A DNA stretch of 64,000 nucleotides from Sipunculus nudus. Lineage: Eukaryota > Annelida > Sipuncula > Golfingiida > Sipunculidae. Each line of letters starts with the position of its first letter. The first letter of the stretch is position 1. Below, piece by piece: positions 46,521 through 55,939 of the stretch. A program made the position numbers and the translations under genes. The stretch covers positions 49,853,676 through 49,917,675 of the forward strand of contig CM049311.1 of assembly GCA_026874595.1 (NCBI GenBank), in the 5' to 3' direction. The notes below the pieces were generated by a model. The model was not told the DNA's origin, searched no databases, and saw only the letters and a program-made list of their open reading frames with translations.

Positions 46521-47054
46521 CCTTGACTGTTTTGAAATGCAGATAACAGATAAATACATGTAGGTCTAAAATATGATTCAACCGTGATAGAGGCCGAAAG
46601 TTCATTTGATCGTATATTGGTAAGGGACAAAATTGACAGATCAAGTTATGTACGGTTAGGAGCAATTTCACAATAAAGGTTGTTAATAAAGTCTCACAGG
46701 GGTCAAAATTAAATTTAAACCTTGATAAAACAATGTTATTTCTGGAGACCTGTGGTTCCAAGACATCAGATTTTAACAAAAGCATAGTCCTTCTTTGTTT
46801 TTTTTTAAAGATTTTTACAGCAGTGTAAAGATCAACTATGCATTTTAATCGTTTTCTGAAATAACACTGAGCCTTCTTATTAATCTAATAGGAGCAGTCA
46901 TCAAGTTTGATATACATAAATGGAGGTAAATCAACTACAAAGACATTATAAGGCAGTCTATTAACACAAACAAATTATTTTTTTTTAATATACTTAGTAT
47001 GTCTGTTCTACTATCATTTATAAACCCATCAGTAGCTATCTAAATGTTATCAAT

Positions 47055-47530
47055 GTCATGTCTGATGCAGGATTTCATCAATATTACCCGCTAGGTTATC
47101 TTGAGGCATGTGAAAAGTTTTATCCAGATCGGGAAAGAATCTCAGAATCAGTAACAGTTTCAACAAAGTAGCTTGTCCAGATTCATTTGTACTGGAAATG
47201 ACTGTGAAAACATCTGGGTAACTCTGTGGTTTTAAACAATTTTATTCACGAAATTGGGCATGGAATTCCAATAGAAAGAACATCTGAAGAACTACTTGGC
47301 TGCTTATAAACGGATATCCACTTGTACGGTACCAAAAATCCCTTATTTCTAATATTCTTAAGAAAAAAATCTAACACAGGCATACTTGTTTTAATAATAT
47401 ATCCACAGACCTTTTTCCCTGGTCTACCATCAAGCTGATAAAAGAAAGATTTACTGGAAATGACGTCATATGTTATCATGGTAATTTCAAAGAAAAATAT
47501 TTCAAAATATCCCCTCATCGCAATTGTCAA
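47055..47530 (-). pseudogene. Coding remnant, unrecognised
   Basis: Two adjacent minus-strand segments look like former protein: 47246-47530 (SKSFFYQLDGRPGKKVCGYI, then LVPYKWISVYKQPSSSSDVL) and, after a stop, 47055-47222 (YPDVFTVISSTNESGQATLL, then ILRFFPDLDKTF). Composition and length support decayed coding sequence. I cannot assign a family. Confidence 0.3.
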
Positions 47531-47539
47531 ATGCAGTTT

Positions 47540-48530
47540 TTAATCAAGGAAATGTTAAATGCATGACTTAATATTCTTTTTCATCAGCTGCTATATTCAC
47601 ATTCGTGGGGCAAAAACATGCATCTCGAATAACATGGTACATCCTTATGTAGAGTAACTTGCCCTCAAAAGACAAGTATTTATAACCTTAATCAACTTAT
47701 TCAATGGTAATAAAAACAGTATCAGCAGCTTTTTCATCAGATAGTCATGTCTTGGTGTGTATTGGAAATGACATTATTTGTTAACATACCAATGTAAAAG
47801 AATGCAGTAAATCATTTTTAACTAGGCACAAGTGAAAACAAATTCCTGTCCAAACAGAGTCTGAAACATATATGTCTATCAAATTGTCTCAGTTAGATCA
47901 AATAAATTTGCTTAAGTTCACAATTTATATATGAGAGAAAATTTCTGAAATGGCACATGGTTTATGTCGAGTAATATGATTAAGAATTAAATGCTTTCGT
48001 CACAAGATCAAGCCTGGTTAAATATAAAGGAGTTTTCAATCCTGATGTATCCAGTGGACCAAAGATTGTCTTTAACAGGAACTTGTGTTCTGTCCTTGTT
48101 TATTGGCCAGATAACCCCCCCCCCCCCCCCATCTTCTCTTCTAGGAAATTCATATGGAAATGTTCAACTGAACATCCATTTGAACAGAGACATAGACCAC
48201 GGGTAACTTTTTCTATATAAATGTGGCCATGGTCATCCCAGCGAACAGCATAAAATTTGTTGATCTGAACCATGCAGCTACACGGTGTATTGACATAGAG
48301 CCTTTGACAGGGTGCACCACTCTATCCGGCCTGGCCCTACTTACTTGAAATATAGCAGAAATTGCTACCAGACCTGGCATATCTAGCATGTGCACTGGCA
48401 CACACTGTTTCTAGAATACAATCAATTCCTTGATGCAGAATGCATGCAATTCTTGTGCATTTCTTACTTGATACTTTCTGCTGGTAACAGCCACACTAGC
48501 TGCATGTTTGACCAAAGCCTTTAGCCGATG
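47540..48530. other. No gene recognised
   Basis: Poly-C at 48115-48130. A minus-strand frame at 48213-48401 contains HMLDMPGLVAISAIFQ before a GTAAGT donor-like site. The H-M-L-D-M phrase faintly recalls piggyBac C-terminal sequence, but this is too short to call. Confidence 0.3.
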
Positions 48531-48539
48531 ATTTACAGT

Positions 48540-49124
48540 AAGAAGCTTCAAAGTAGTTATGTATTACTGTTGTCTTTACCTGGAACAAGGAGGGCAGGAA
48601 ACAAAGATCAGCAAAATTTTTTCAGCTTCTGTTCTGAGCTTTGCAACAATCACTGAAATGTTCAAAGTGCTGATTGCAAATTTTTCTATTAGTGTTTTAT
48701 GGGCCTCAAAGGTTAACTTGGCAACCTTATTACTGTCATGTTTCATGTAGTCAGTTATGAATTATGGACTCTTTGTGTGTAAATGGGCCTTTCTTATCTG
48801 TGCCATTCACGAAGGCCATAACTGGATGTATGGTCACTTGGTTCTGTAACTAATGTGCACTCTGGACTCATCATTTTGGCTGCAAGTGTAGTTCCCGGCA
48901 AAATCCATTATAAGTATGGCTGATCGAGGTTTCATCATTTCTTTGGCAGCTTTCAGATGTCTTGCCACAAACCAAATATAGGATATGACCAGTAAATCCA
49001 TCTATATCGCTGATCAGTTCCTCATTCAGCTCTGAAACTTGATACTGCAATGAGACCTTTTTTGTTGCCGCTGGCAAAGTGTAATCAGTTTTACCTGTTT
49101 TACAGGATTTTAGTGAATAAGCCA
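48540..49124 (-). pseudogene. Transposon-type gene with DFAxNYTC motif
   Basis: On the minus strand it starts MAYSLKSCKTGKTDYTLPAA (49124), then YQVSELNEELISDIDGFTGH. After a shift it reads LKAAKEMMKPRSAILIMDFA, NYTCSQNDES, then VTIHPVMAFVNGTDKKGPFT and KHDSNKVAKLTFEAHKTLIE. The order D-F-A-x-N-Y-T-C ... T-I-H-P ... H-D matches a very abundant invertebrate transposon-encoded protein family that I recognise by pattern but cannot name. At least three shifts break it. Its first 217 bp also occur at 51542-51760. Confidence 0.5.
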
Positions 49125-49659
49125 TTTTTTAGAAAGAAATTTACCAGAATCTGAGAAGTAAGCCTTTCAGTTTTTAAGCAGTTGAGGCACAAGTTCAAGG
49201 TACCAGTCCTATCTTTTTCGTGCCCAACAAATAAAGGTCTGGCATGTCTGTCATTCCTTGCTCCACCACGTTCTTCAGCAGCTCACCTTATTTAACCGCA
49301 GGAAGAGTTAGTGGAGTAGTCAAGGAATTGTTGACCTCGTTTGAAACTTAAAAAATCCTAAAATTATAAAAATTTACAGCAATCCTGTCGTAAATATATT
49401 CAAATAAAAAAGGACATTTATGAATTTGCAGTATCATTGTTAAATGTCTTACTCGAAGCAAGATAGGGTAATTTTTTTGTATAGACAGCAACCCTCACTC
49501 CCCTGTAAATTGACGATTTTGTAAATGTTGCTAATTTTTCTTGCTAATATCAGTCATTGATAATAGAAACACTTATGAGGTTTTGTTATCTTTAAGCCTA
49601 ACCGGTGCCCAGAGTGTCAATGCCCATAAACCTATAGTTGAATATCAATACCCCCGATC

Positions 49660-49800
49660 AAACAGTTTGGGGGGGGGGACAAAAAAAAAGCACGAAATGA
49701 TTGGGGGGGGGGGGGGTGCCATAACACAAAAAATGCAGAATACAAGCCAACTGCAAAGGGTACTCTGACCATGATACCCCCCCCCCCCCCCCCCCATTTG
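49660..49800. repeat. Cluster of poly-G and poly-C tracts
   Basis: Poly-G at 49669-49679 and 49703-49716, poly-C at 49780-49796, separated by A-rich sequence. Confidence 0.8.
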
Positions 49801-50563
49801 TCACATATTTAAATTCTTAGTTATGCAATCCAGTTTCTGATCTTGTGACTCCTTTAACTGAACAATAAAATAAATGACAGATTCCTGATAAAGAATAGAC
49901 ACCATAATTAATCTTTCATCTTCATCCCTTTGCACATAAACTATCTGACCTGGGGCCTGGACAGCTGAGTGGTAAAACGCTTGGCTCTCTCCGCTGGCGA
50001 CCCGGGTTCGATCCCCGGCGTGGCTATGAGAGTGGGTTGTAGTTGCCCGTCCAAGGCCGGTGGTTTTCTCCGGGTACTCCGGTTTCCTCCACCTCTGCAG
50101 ACTACCGAACGCAATCACCGGAGCCATGGAGAGTGCCTCGATTTAATAACTATTTGTACAATCCATGTAAAATAAATAAGTTTATATTACCTATGTTATA
50201 TTGGATACCTAAATCAATAAGATGTTGACCAACAACAGTTTCACAGCTTAAATGTAATGCTGGGAACTTACCTACAGCCTCTTGGATCTCCTGACCATAC
50301 AAATCATCTTGAAAATTTATAGATGAATGATATGAAATAAGTGGTCTGAACAGGGACCCTGTACTGAACAAGGCTTGCAACAGCTGATCCTTTTTGCCAT
50401 TGATTTTGCGATAATAATGTAGTTCTGCTCTGACCGTGCACTTCTCTTTAAATAAGAGTGCTTCCTTCATAAACGCATTTTCCGAAATCGTGTGAAGGTT
50501 CCACATTTCAAGGTCAATAAAGATAATTAGTAAGAAAATGGTGTTTGGCTCGCAATCTAACAT
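49801..50563 (-). other. Split open frame around a SINE, unrecognised protein
   Basis: The upstream part (50563 to ~50190) reads SENAFMKEALLFKEKC, NGKKDQLLQALFSTGSLFRP, QEIQEAVGKFPALHLSCETV and LIDLGIQYNI. It ends at ATAG followed by GTAATATA, a donor-like site in the SINE flank. The downstream part (49947 to 49801) reads QIVYVQRDEDERLIMVSILY and ends QDQKLDCITKNLNM with a stop. The SINE at 49952-50186 separates them almost exactly. Either the SINE interrupted one exon or it fills an intron whose acceptor is at the SINE head. No family recognised. Confidence 0.35.
49952..50186 (+). repeat. Full-length tRNA-derived SINE
   Basis: The head shows an A-box-like CAGCTGAGTGGTAAAACGC and a perfect B box GGTTCGATCCC at about 50007-50017. 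The body contains GGTTTTCTCCGGGTACTCCG and GTTTCCTCCAC, a block conserved in SINEs of many animal phyla (I believe the Nin-DC type). The tail is ACAATCCATGTAAAATAAAT. Transcription by RNA polymerase III is expected from the boxes; mobilisation needs a partner LINE with a matching tail. A truncated relative lies at 29539-29640. Confidence 0.85.
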
Positions 50564-50733
50564 AAAGGTAAAGTTCCAGTCTCATTTAAATGTATTTTTC
50601 AATGTCGTCTGCCGTAATCAGCTCATCAATTTTTCCTTACAAAAGTAACATATACCAAACCTTGTTGTCATTTTCGTAAATTTTACCCGTACTAAAAAGT
50701 GGTAGAAAACTAATCAAAACCCAAATCTGCACT

Positions 50734-51330
50734 GCGTTTCCACTGAGAGCCTTACTGTTCTAACTATATTGGGGCTCATCACCTGTATCGTTCGATAACA
50801 CAGTCCGATATTTGTTTGACAAATGCTAGTCTTTTTCCCAGTTTGGCTTGACAGTCAACATCAATAATATGCAAAGTCAAATTTTTATTAGATAAGATTC
50901 TGCTTACAATTCTTCCAGCTGAATCCGTTATGCATCAGGTAATCTTCGTACCAAGCGTGCTAGAAACTACTATTGTGACGATGAGCACAATCGCTAGAAT
51001 AAAATACCCCCCCCCCCCCCTCCACAGAATTTGGCGTTTCCACTGAGAGCCTTACTGTTCAAACTATATTGGGGCTCATCACCTGTATCGTTCGATAACA
51101 CAGTCCGATATTTGTTTGACAAATGCTAGTCTTTTTCCCAGTTTGGCTTGACAGTCAACATCAATAATATGCAAAGTCAAATTTTTATTAGATAAGATTC
51201 TGCTTACAATTCTTCCAGCTGAATCCGTTATGCATCAGGTAATCTTCGTACCAAGCGTGCTAGAAACTACTATTGTGACGATGAGCACAATCGCTAGAAT
51301 AAAATAACCCCCCCCCCCTCCACAGAATTT
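50734..51330. repeat. Recent 300-bp tandem duplication
   Basis: GCGTTTCCACTGAGAGCC starts at 50734 and 51034, exactly 300 bp apart. Over about 270 bp I see essentially one substitution (TTCTAACTA against TTCAAACTA) plus different poly-C lengths near 51007 and 51307. No coding sequence recognised. Confidence 0.9.
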
Positions 51331-51469
51331 TGCTTGTTAATGAATTAATGTGAAAGCAAATAAGTTTCTTGTGCACATAAAACATCTAACTTGCGCTGTT
51401 TAACACAATGAAAAACCGAGTCTTGTTCACGTACACATTAAGTCGTATAATATCTTAGCCAGTTACAAT

Positions 51470-51830
51470 GAAGAGTCCAGCACACACAAAAATTAAAATT
51501 AAACGATTACGGCTGAATGTCCGACAAGGGTTTACCTTATAATTTCTTTGGCAGCTTTCAGATGTCTTGGGTGCCAAAACAATTATAAGATATGACCAGT
51601 AAATCCATCTATATCGCTGATCAGTTCCTCATTCAGCTCTGAAACTTAATACTGCAATGAGACCTTTTTTGTTGCCGCTGGCAAAGTGTAATCAGTTTTA
51701 GCTGTTTAACAGGATTTAAGTGAATAAGCCATTTTTTAGAAAGAAATTTACCAGAATCTGAAGAGTCCAGCACACACAAAAATTAAAATTAAACGATTAC
51801 GGCTGAATGTCCGACAAGGGTTTACCTTAT
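51470..51830. repeat. 219-bp duplicated insert bracketed by 71-bp direct repeats
   Basis: GAAGAGTCCAGCACACAC... to TTTACCTTAT occurs identically at 51470-51540 and 51760-51830. Between them, 51541-51759 is a copy of 48937-49153, the start of the DFAxNYTC gene, with a few changes. Confidence 0.85.
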
Positions 51831-51839
51831 CGTCTTCAA

Positions 51840-52440
51840 GAGACAGACGGCGGGTCGTCCGGTGAAGGTTGTTCAGTAGTCATAGTCCGGGGGCGTATCT
51901 GGGTCCTGGTCTCTGCTGATGAAGCCGATAATCTTCGTTGTTGATGCTGTCATCTCAGTATCCGCTGTTGAGTTACTGAGACTGTGATGCTCTCATCTCA
52001 GTGTCTCTATCTTCACCGATGACCAAGCGCGGATCGTCATCACTGCTATCACTATCACAAGCATTATCATTACGTAGTAGTAATGCAGCAGTGGTTCGGC
52101 GTCGGGGCGGGCGTGTTTGGTTTCCGGTTCAATGTCGGTAACAGCTGGCACCACAAATTCGCAATTTGTTCGTCCGTAGACAATATCGGTGGTTCCAGAC
52201 GTCTTCCAGGGCAGTCTCGCTGGAGGTGACTCTCCTGGTGACCCTCCTATTTCCTGTACCAAAGTACGATTTTTGCCTTTGTGTCCGATACACGCAACAC
52301 ATCTTTGTGTGTCGTGCCAAAACTGCATGCGGTCTGGTAGTTATTCGGATCACCACTTGCACTTCATGGTCTAACATTGGCAAATTCGTTCCGGGCAACA
52401 GTGTTTTCCGGCATGCTTTCAGTACTTGACCATAGTCTCT
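51840..52440 (-). pseudogene. Coding-like sequence, unrecognised, acidic segment
   Basis: On the minus strand the segment near 52400-52140 is open in two frames (KACRKTLLPGTNLPMLDHEV, then CGASCYRH; alternatively GKNRTLVQEIGG, then FVVPAVTDIEPETKH). It is followed by an acidic run DSDSSDDDPRLVIGEDRDTE at about 52060-52000. GC content is higher than the surroundings. Two or more shifts are likely. No family recognised. Confidence 0.3.
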
Positions 52441-52504
52441 TAAGGCTTGAGTGACATCATCATGAAACCATAGTCTCTTAAGGCTTGAGTGACATCATCA
52501 TGAA
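52429..52504. repeat. 38-bp perfect tandem duplication
   Basis: ACCATAGTCTCTTAAGGCTT... starts at 52429 and again at 52467, both copies identical. Confidence 0.95.
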
Positions 52505-52905
52505 TAATATCAAGTGGGAATCATCGAAGGGAAACCAAGGTCGGTTTGTTGCTCTGCGCTTGAATAAAGCGTCCTGCACAAGGACTGAACCACTTCAACG
52601 GCGACTCTGTTAGCTTCCTCCGTAGTGGTAAAAACAAGCTGCAAGATGGTAGCTGACAGTGTAAGGGCGGCTCTCAGGCTGTTCCCGGTGGTTTGATCAT
52701 GGATGACGGATATCGATCGTTAAAAGGTGAATATTGTTAACCAGGGTGATAGGAGGTCGTGTCCCACAATTCTAAGGGTTAATAAGAGGCTTCGTAAAAT
52801 GAAATACAAATGTACTCATTGAAGCGAGGATTAAGTGATCGCGTCGCATGTACCCTTCTTGTTTACATGGTCAGCAGTGTTTGTTTTGACGGGAGGAACA
52901 GGAAA

Positions 52906-53035
52906 TCTATATATTAATAGCGTAAGGCGATTTTTGTGATTTTTCGTATCTCCTCTGATACCGCCGTACGGATTGCCGTGATTTTCGACATACATATGCT
53001 CTGGGTTTGTCCGAAGAGATTCCGCCCCCTTTTAT
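52906..53035 (+). mobile_element. Helitron 5' end, truncated copy
   Basis: An A followed by TCTATATATTAATAGCG, then GGCGATTTTTGTGA and GACATACATATGCTC, matches the first ~120 bp of the complete element at 54759. After GTCCGAAGAGATTCC the similarity ends. No matching hairpin end was found downstream. Confidence 0.6.
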
Positions 53036-54758
53036 TTGCAATATTTGCGTATTACCTGCATAATTAATAATTTTAATATTTGCTCCCCCGTGGGCGCCTC
53101 TTTTCTTTGTGTCTTCGGGCCTGGTAACAAAATTTGCCCATAGGGTGTGTGATGGCGGGACAGAGGTTTTCTCCGGGGGCCCTATCTGGGCTTTTCTTAA
53201 ATTTGCGGTGACCGGCCCGAAACAATCCCCATTGGTGATCCCTTCTCAAAAGGCAACCTCCGCGCAGCGAAAAGTTCTATTGTGCACAAGGAGATCTCGC
53301 GTGAGGAAAATGCTCAAAAGGGGGATCTTTCAAAGAATGAAAATTTTCCGAGCGGTAGTGAATGCAGGGTAGTGTGTAAAACCCGAACCCCACGGTCCCC
53401 GGAACCAATAAACCCATTTCCTCATTTTCCATTATTTTTATACCGATAAAAACACCACTATTGATGATGTAAGGACAGAGCAAAGTCCCTAAATGTTAAA
53501 TGACCGATTCACTGAAAGATTTATAATTACAAAAATATTTCGATGAAGACGGACCTCATTTACTTGAATTTGCCGACTGTTAAATTTTGACGGACCCCAG
53601 TAACCACCGCTAATATTTTTATTTATGACCAAAAGAGGACAAAAATAGCATTCATGTCACACACTAAATATAATATTTGTTATTTTAAATGAAAATATAA
53701 TAGTGCGGACACAGTGGGGGAGATTTAATTTGAAGTGCACTAAGAGTTGAGCGGACCTGAGACTGATATATCAGAGCACTTCCACATAACAACAGGTTTC
53801 GTGCTCCGTTCATAACAACCATGCAATTTTAAAGTTGGCAATAATATAAATACCGAAAGGAATTGTTGATTACTTGCATTTCAAGCAACTACAGGTTCCA
53901 AAATAATGATTTTGTAAATGTTTTAAATTATAATACTTTTTAAAACGCTACACAAATGAAATAAATAGCAAATATAAAATTATGAATATAAAATTATGAA
54001 TAAAAACTGAGACAGAAATGTAAAAATACAGATATAAACACAATAATAAATCACAAATGTGTCATGGCTAAACGTGATGTCAAATACATGTATGTACTAA
54101 AGAAATGGTAAAACAACGAGAAAACGGGGTCCGTGTAATCCGTGAGGTCCGTGCCCCAGGGTCCGTAAGTGTTTTTTATTATCAAATTTTGTTGCAAAAC
54201 AGACTATTTTTTATGTTTTAACCAAACATAATATAAAATATGTCTTTAGATACGATTATGCTAAAATATCTGGACAAATTACCATGAGAGTTTAAGAATT
54301 ACAAATATTTCTTGGGTTCCGGGATCAGAAGTGGACACTGCCTGAACGCAGTGACTGTCTCACTGGAAAACATTGGCTCAACTTTCAAACAGAAAGGAGT
54401 GCGTGATATTAAAAAATATATATAGCCATTAAATGTACCACATAATATAATGCTACCACGAACTTTTGCGCAGCGGGACCGCCCGACCATGTAAGTGCTC
54501 AGTTTTTGTGCGTTATAACCGGAATGCAATTATCGAGATCACGTCTCAGCGCTGTACTGTACTACCATGCAAGATAACAGGTTCCTTTACTGGCGGGTTC
54601 ACGGGCGCGGAGGGCAACTTTAAATGGCGATGTTCAGCATAATATATATTTTCATATAAAAATGATTTTATTAAACATATCAAATTCCTCGAAAATTCTC
54701 CTACCAACCTCTCGGCTTCAATTGGAGTTTTATGCATAACACCATGCATATAATTTGA
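53036..54758. other. No gene recognised
   Basis: The plus-strand frame 53109-53372 and minus-strand frames 53277-53483 and 54299-54529 show no domain. GC-rich at 53100-53420, AT-rich afterwards. Confidence 0.35.
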
Positions 54759-55069
54759 TCTATATACTAATAGCGTAAGGCGATTTGTGTGAATTTACTT
54801 GTCTTCTCTGACACTACGGTTTGCCGTGATTTTTGACATACATATGCTCCGGGTTTGTCCGAAGACATTCCACTATTCGGACAAGAACGTATTCGTCCAG
54901 GTCATTCAGACTCCGACACAAGGTTAACTCAGAGACAGAACACTCATACCAAATGTCGGATTCAAAGAGACAGTAACATTGTACACCCAAGACATGAAAC
55001 TATGACAGACTATTTGACATCAGAACTAAATAATCGCCCAGAACCGTGCGTAGCACGGGTAATTGCTAG
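54759..55069 (+). mobile_element. Complete non-autonomous Helitron, 311 bp
   Basis: It begins TCTATATACTAATAGCG directly after an A and ends in CTAG followed by T. A hairpin CCGTGCGTAGCACGG (55044-55058; six-base stem, three-base loop) lies 11 bp before the 3' end. These are the standard features of canonical Helitrons: 5' TC, 3' CTRR, subterminal hairpin, insertion between A and T, no target duplication. No Rep/helicase is encoded, so it depends on an autonomous partner. Confidence 0.85.
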
Positions 55070-55087
55070 TAGGCTATTATTAAACTA

Positions 55088-55270
55088 CAGTGGTCTCGTT
55101 ATAACGGGGTCCGTTACAACGGAAGACTCGAGATACGGACAAATCTCTAGGGAACGAAGGAGTAAAAGTTAAAATTGGCTTCGATACATCGGAAAACTCG
55201 AGTTCCGGATCCGAAGGGACTTACATTGAAAAAAAATGGAACCTCGCCCCTACACTTAGAATCGTTATAA
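55088..55270. repeat. Tigger/pogo-like end
   Basis: CAGTGGTCTCGTTATAACGG, then GGTCCGTTACAACGGAAGAC and repeated ACTCGAG with GATACGGA/GATCCGAA, resembles the ends of Tigger-type elements. The opposite end was not found. Confidence 0.35.
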
Positions 55271-55920
55271 CGAACTAGAGTGACGGTGGTCGGTTCCAAG
55301 TTTCCCCAGTCGTTTGATCTTTGTTAATGTTAAACCCTGCCGATTCACCGGCTATTTAATACATGAGAGAGCAGGTTCTAGCTCACACCCAAGCCATAGT
55401 CGAGTGGTTATGTCAAAGCCGTCTCAGTTGAGCGCACCCTTTCTCACACCTCCCGAATTTCTCGACTACTAAGTGAGGTCGATGTCAAAGTACCATTCAG
55501 TCTTCGGATGTCAGACTCGCTACGCGAATTAGACAAGTATGTATGTTTACGCAAAAGAAAACTTCACTGACAGGGTAAAGGAGGTAAGAAGATACTTGCA
55601 AGAAAAGCGAACAGAGGCTATGGACAGTGACAGTAATACCAGAGGACAACTGAAATACCATAAACTGATCGTGGGGGTGAAGTGTATGTGTGGGACGAAG
55701 ACAGTAACTGTGTAAAATGTATAAGACGTAGTTATCGTCGCTGAAAGAGCGCCTAGGGCGGGGGTCCCTGACGTTCGTAGTCTTTTCCTTCTTTAATAAA
55801 AGGAGTGAGAGAATTTACGTACATCTACAAACAACACATGTTGAATCTGCATACCGGATAGACCAGGACTCAGAAAAATTCATGTAAACAAGATAATGAA
55901 ATTTTCGCGTAAAAATGATT
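55271..55920. other. No gene recognised
   Basis: A tRNA A-box-like AGTCGAGTGGTTA lies at 55398 without a B box. Nothing else assignable. Confidence 0.3.
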
Positions 55921-55939
55921 ATATTGATTTTGTGTATGA

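Noticed and set aside
46521-46785. N-terminal part of the 154-codon minus-strand frame
   Set aside because: AT-driven composition, and an acceptor-like site near 46520 suggests that only the last part could be an exon.
48213-48401. piggyBac C-terminal fragment
   Set aside because: Only the short phrase HMLDM resembles the family; surrounding residues do not follow the expected order.
49955-50025. Functional tRNA gene
   Set aside because: A and B boxes are present, but the sequence does not fold into a complete cloverleaf and continues into a SINE body and tail.
53109-53372. 87-codon frame in a GC-rich patch
   Set aside because: No domain, no splice signals, and a frame of similar length on the other strand.
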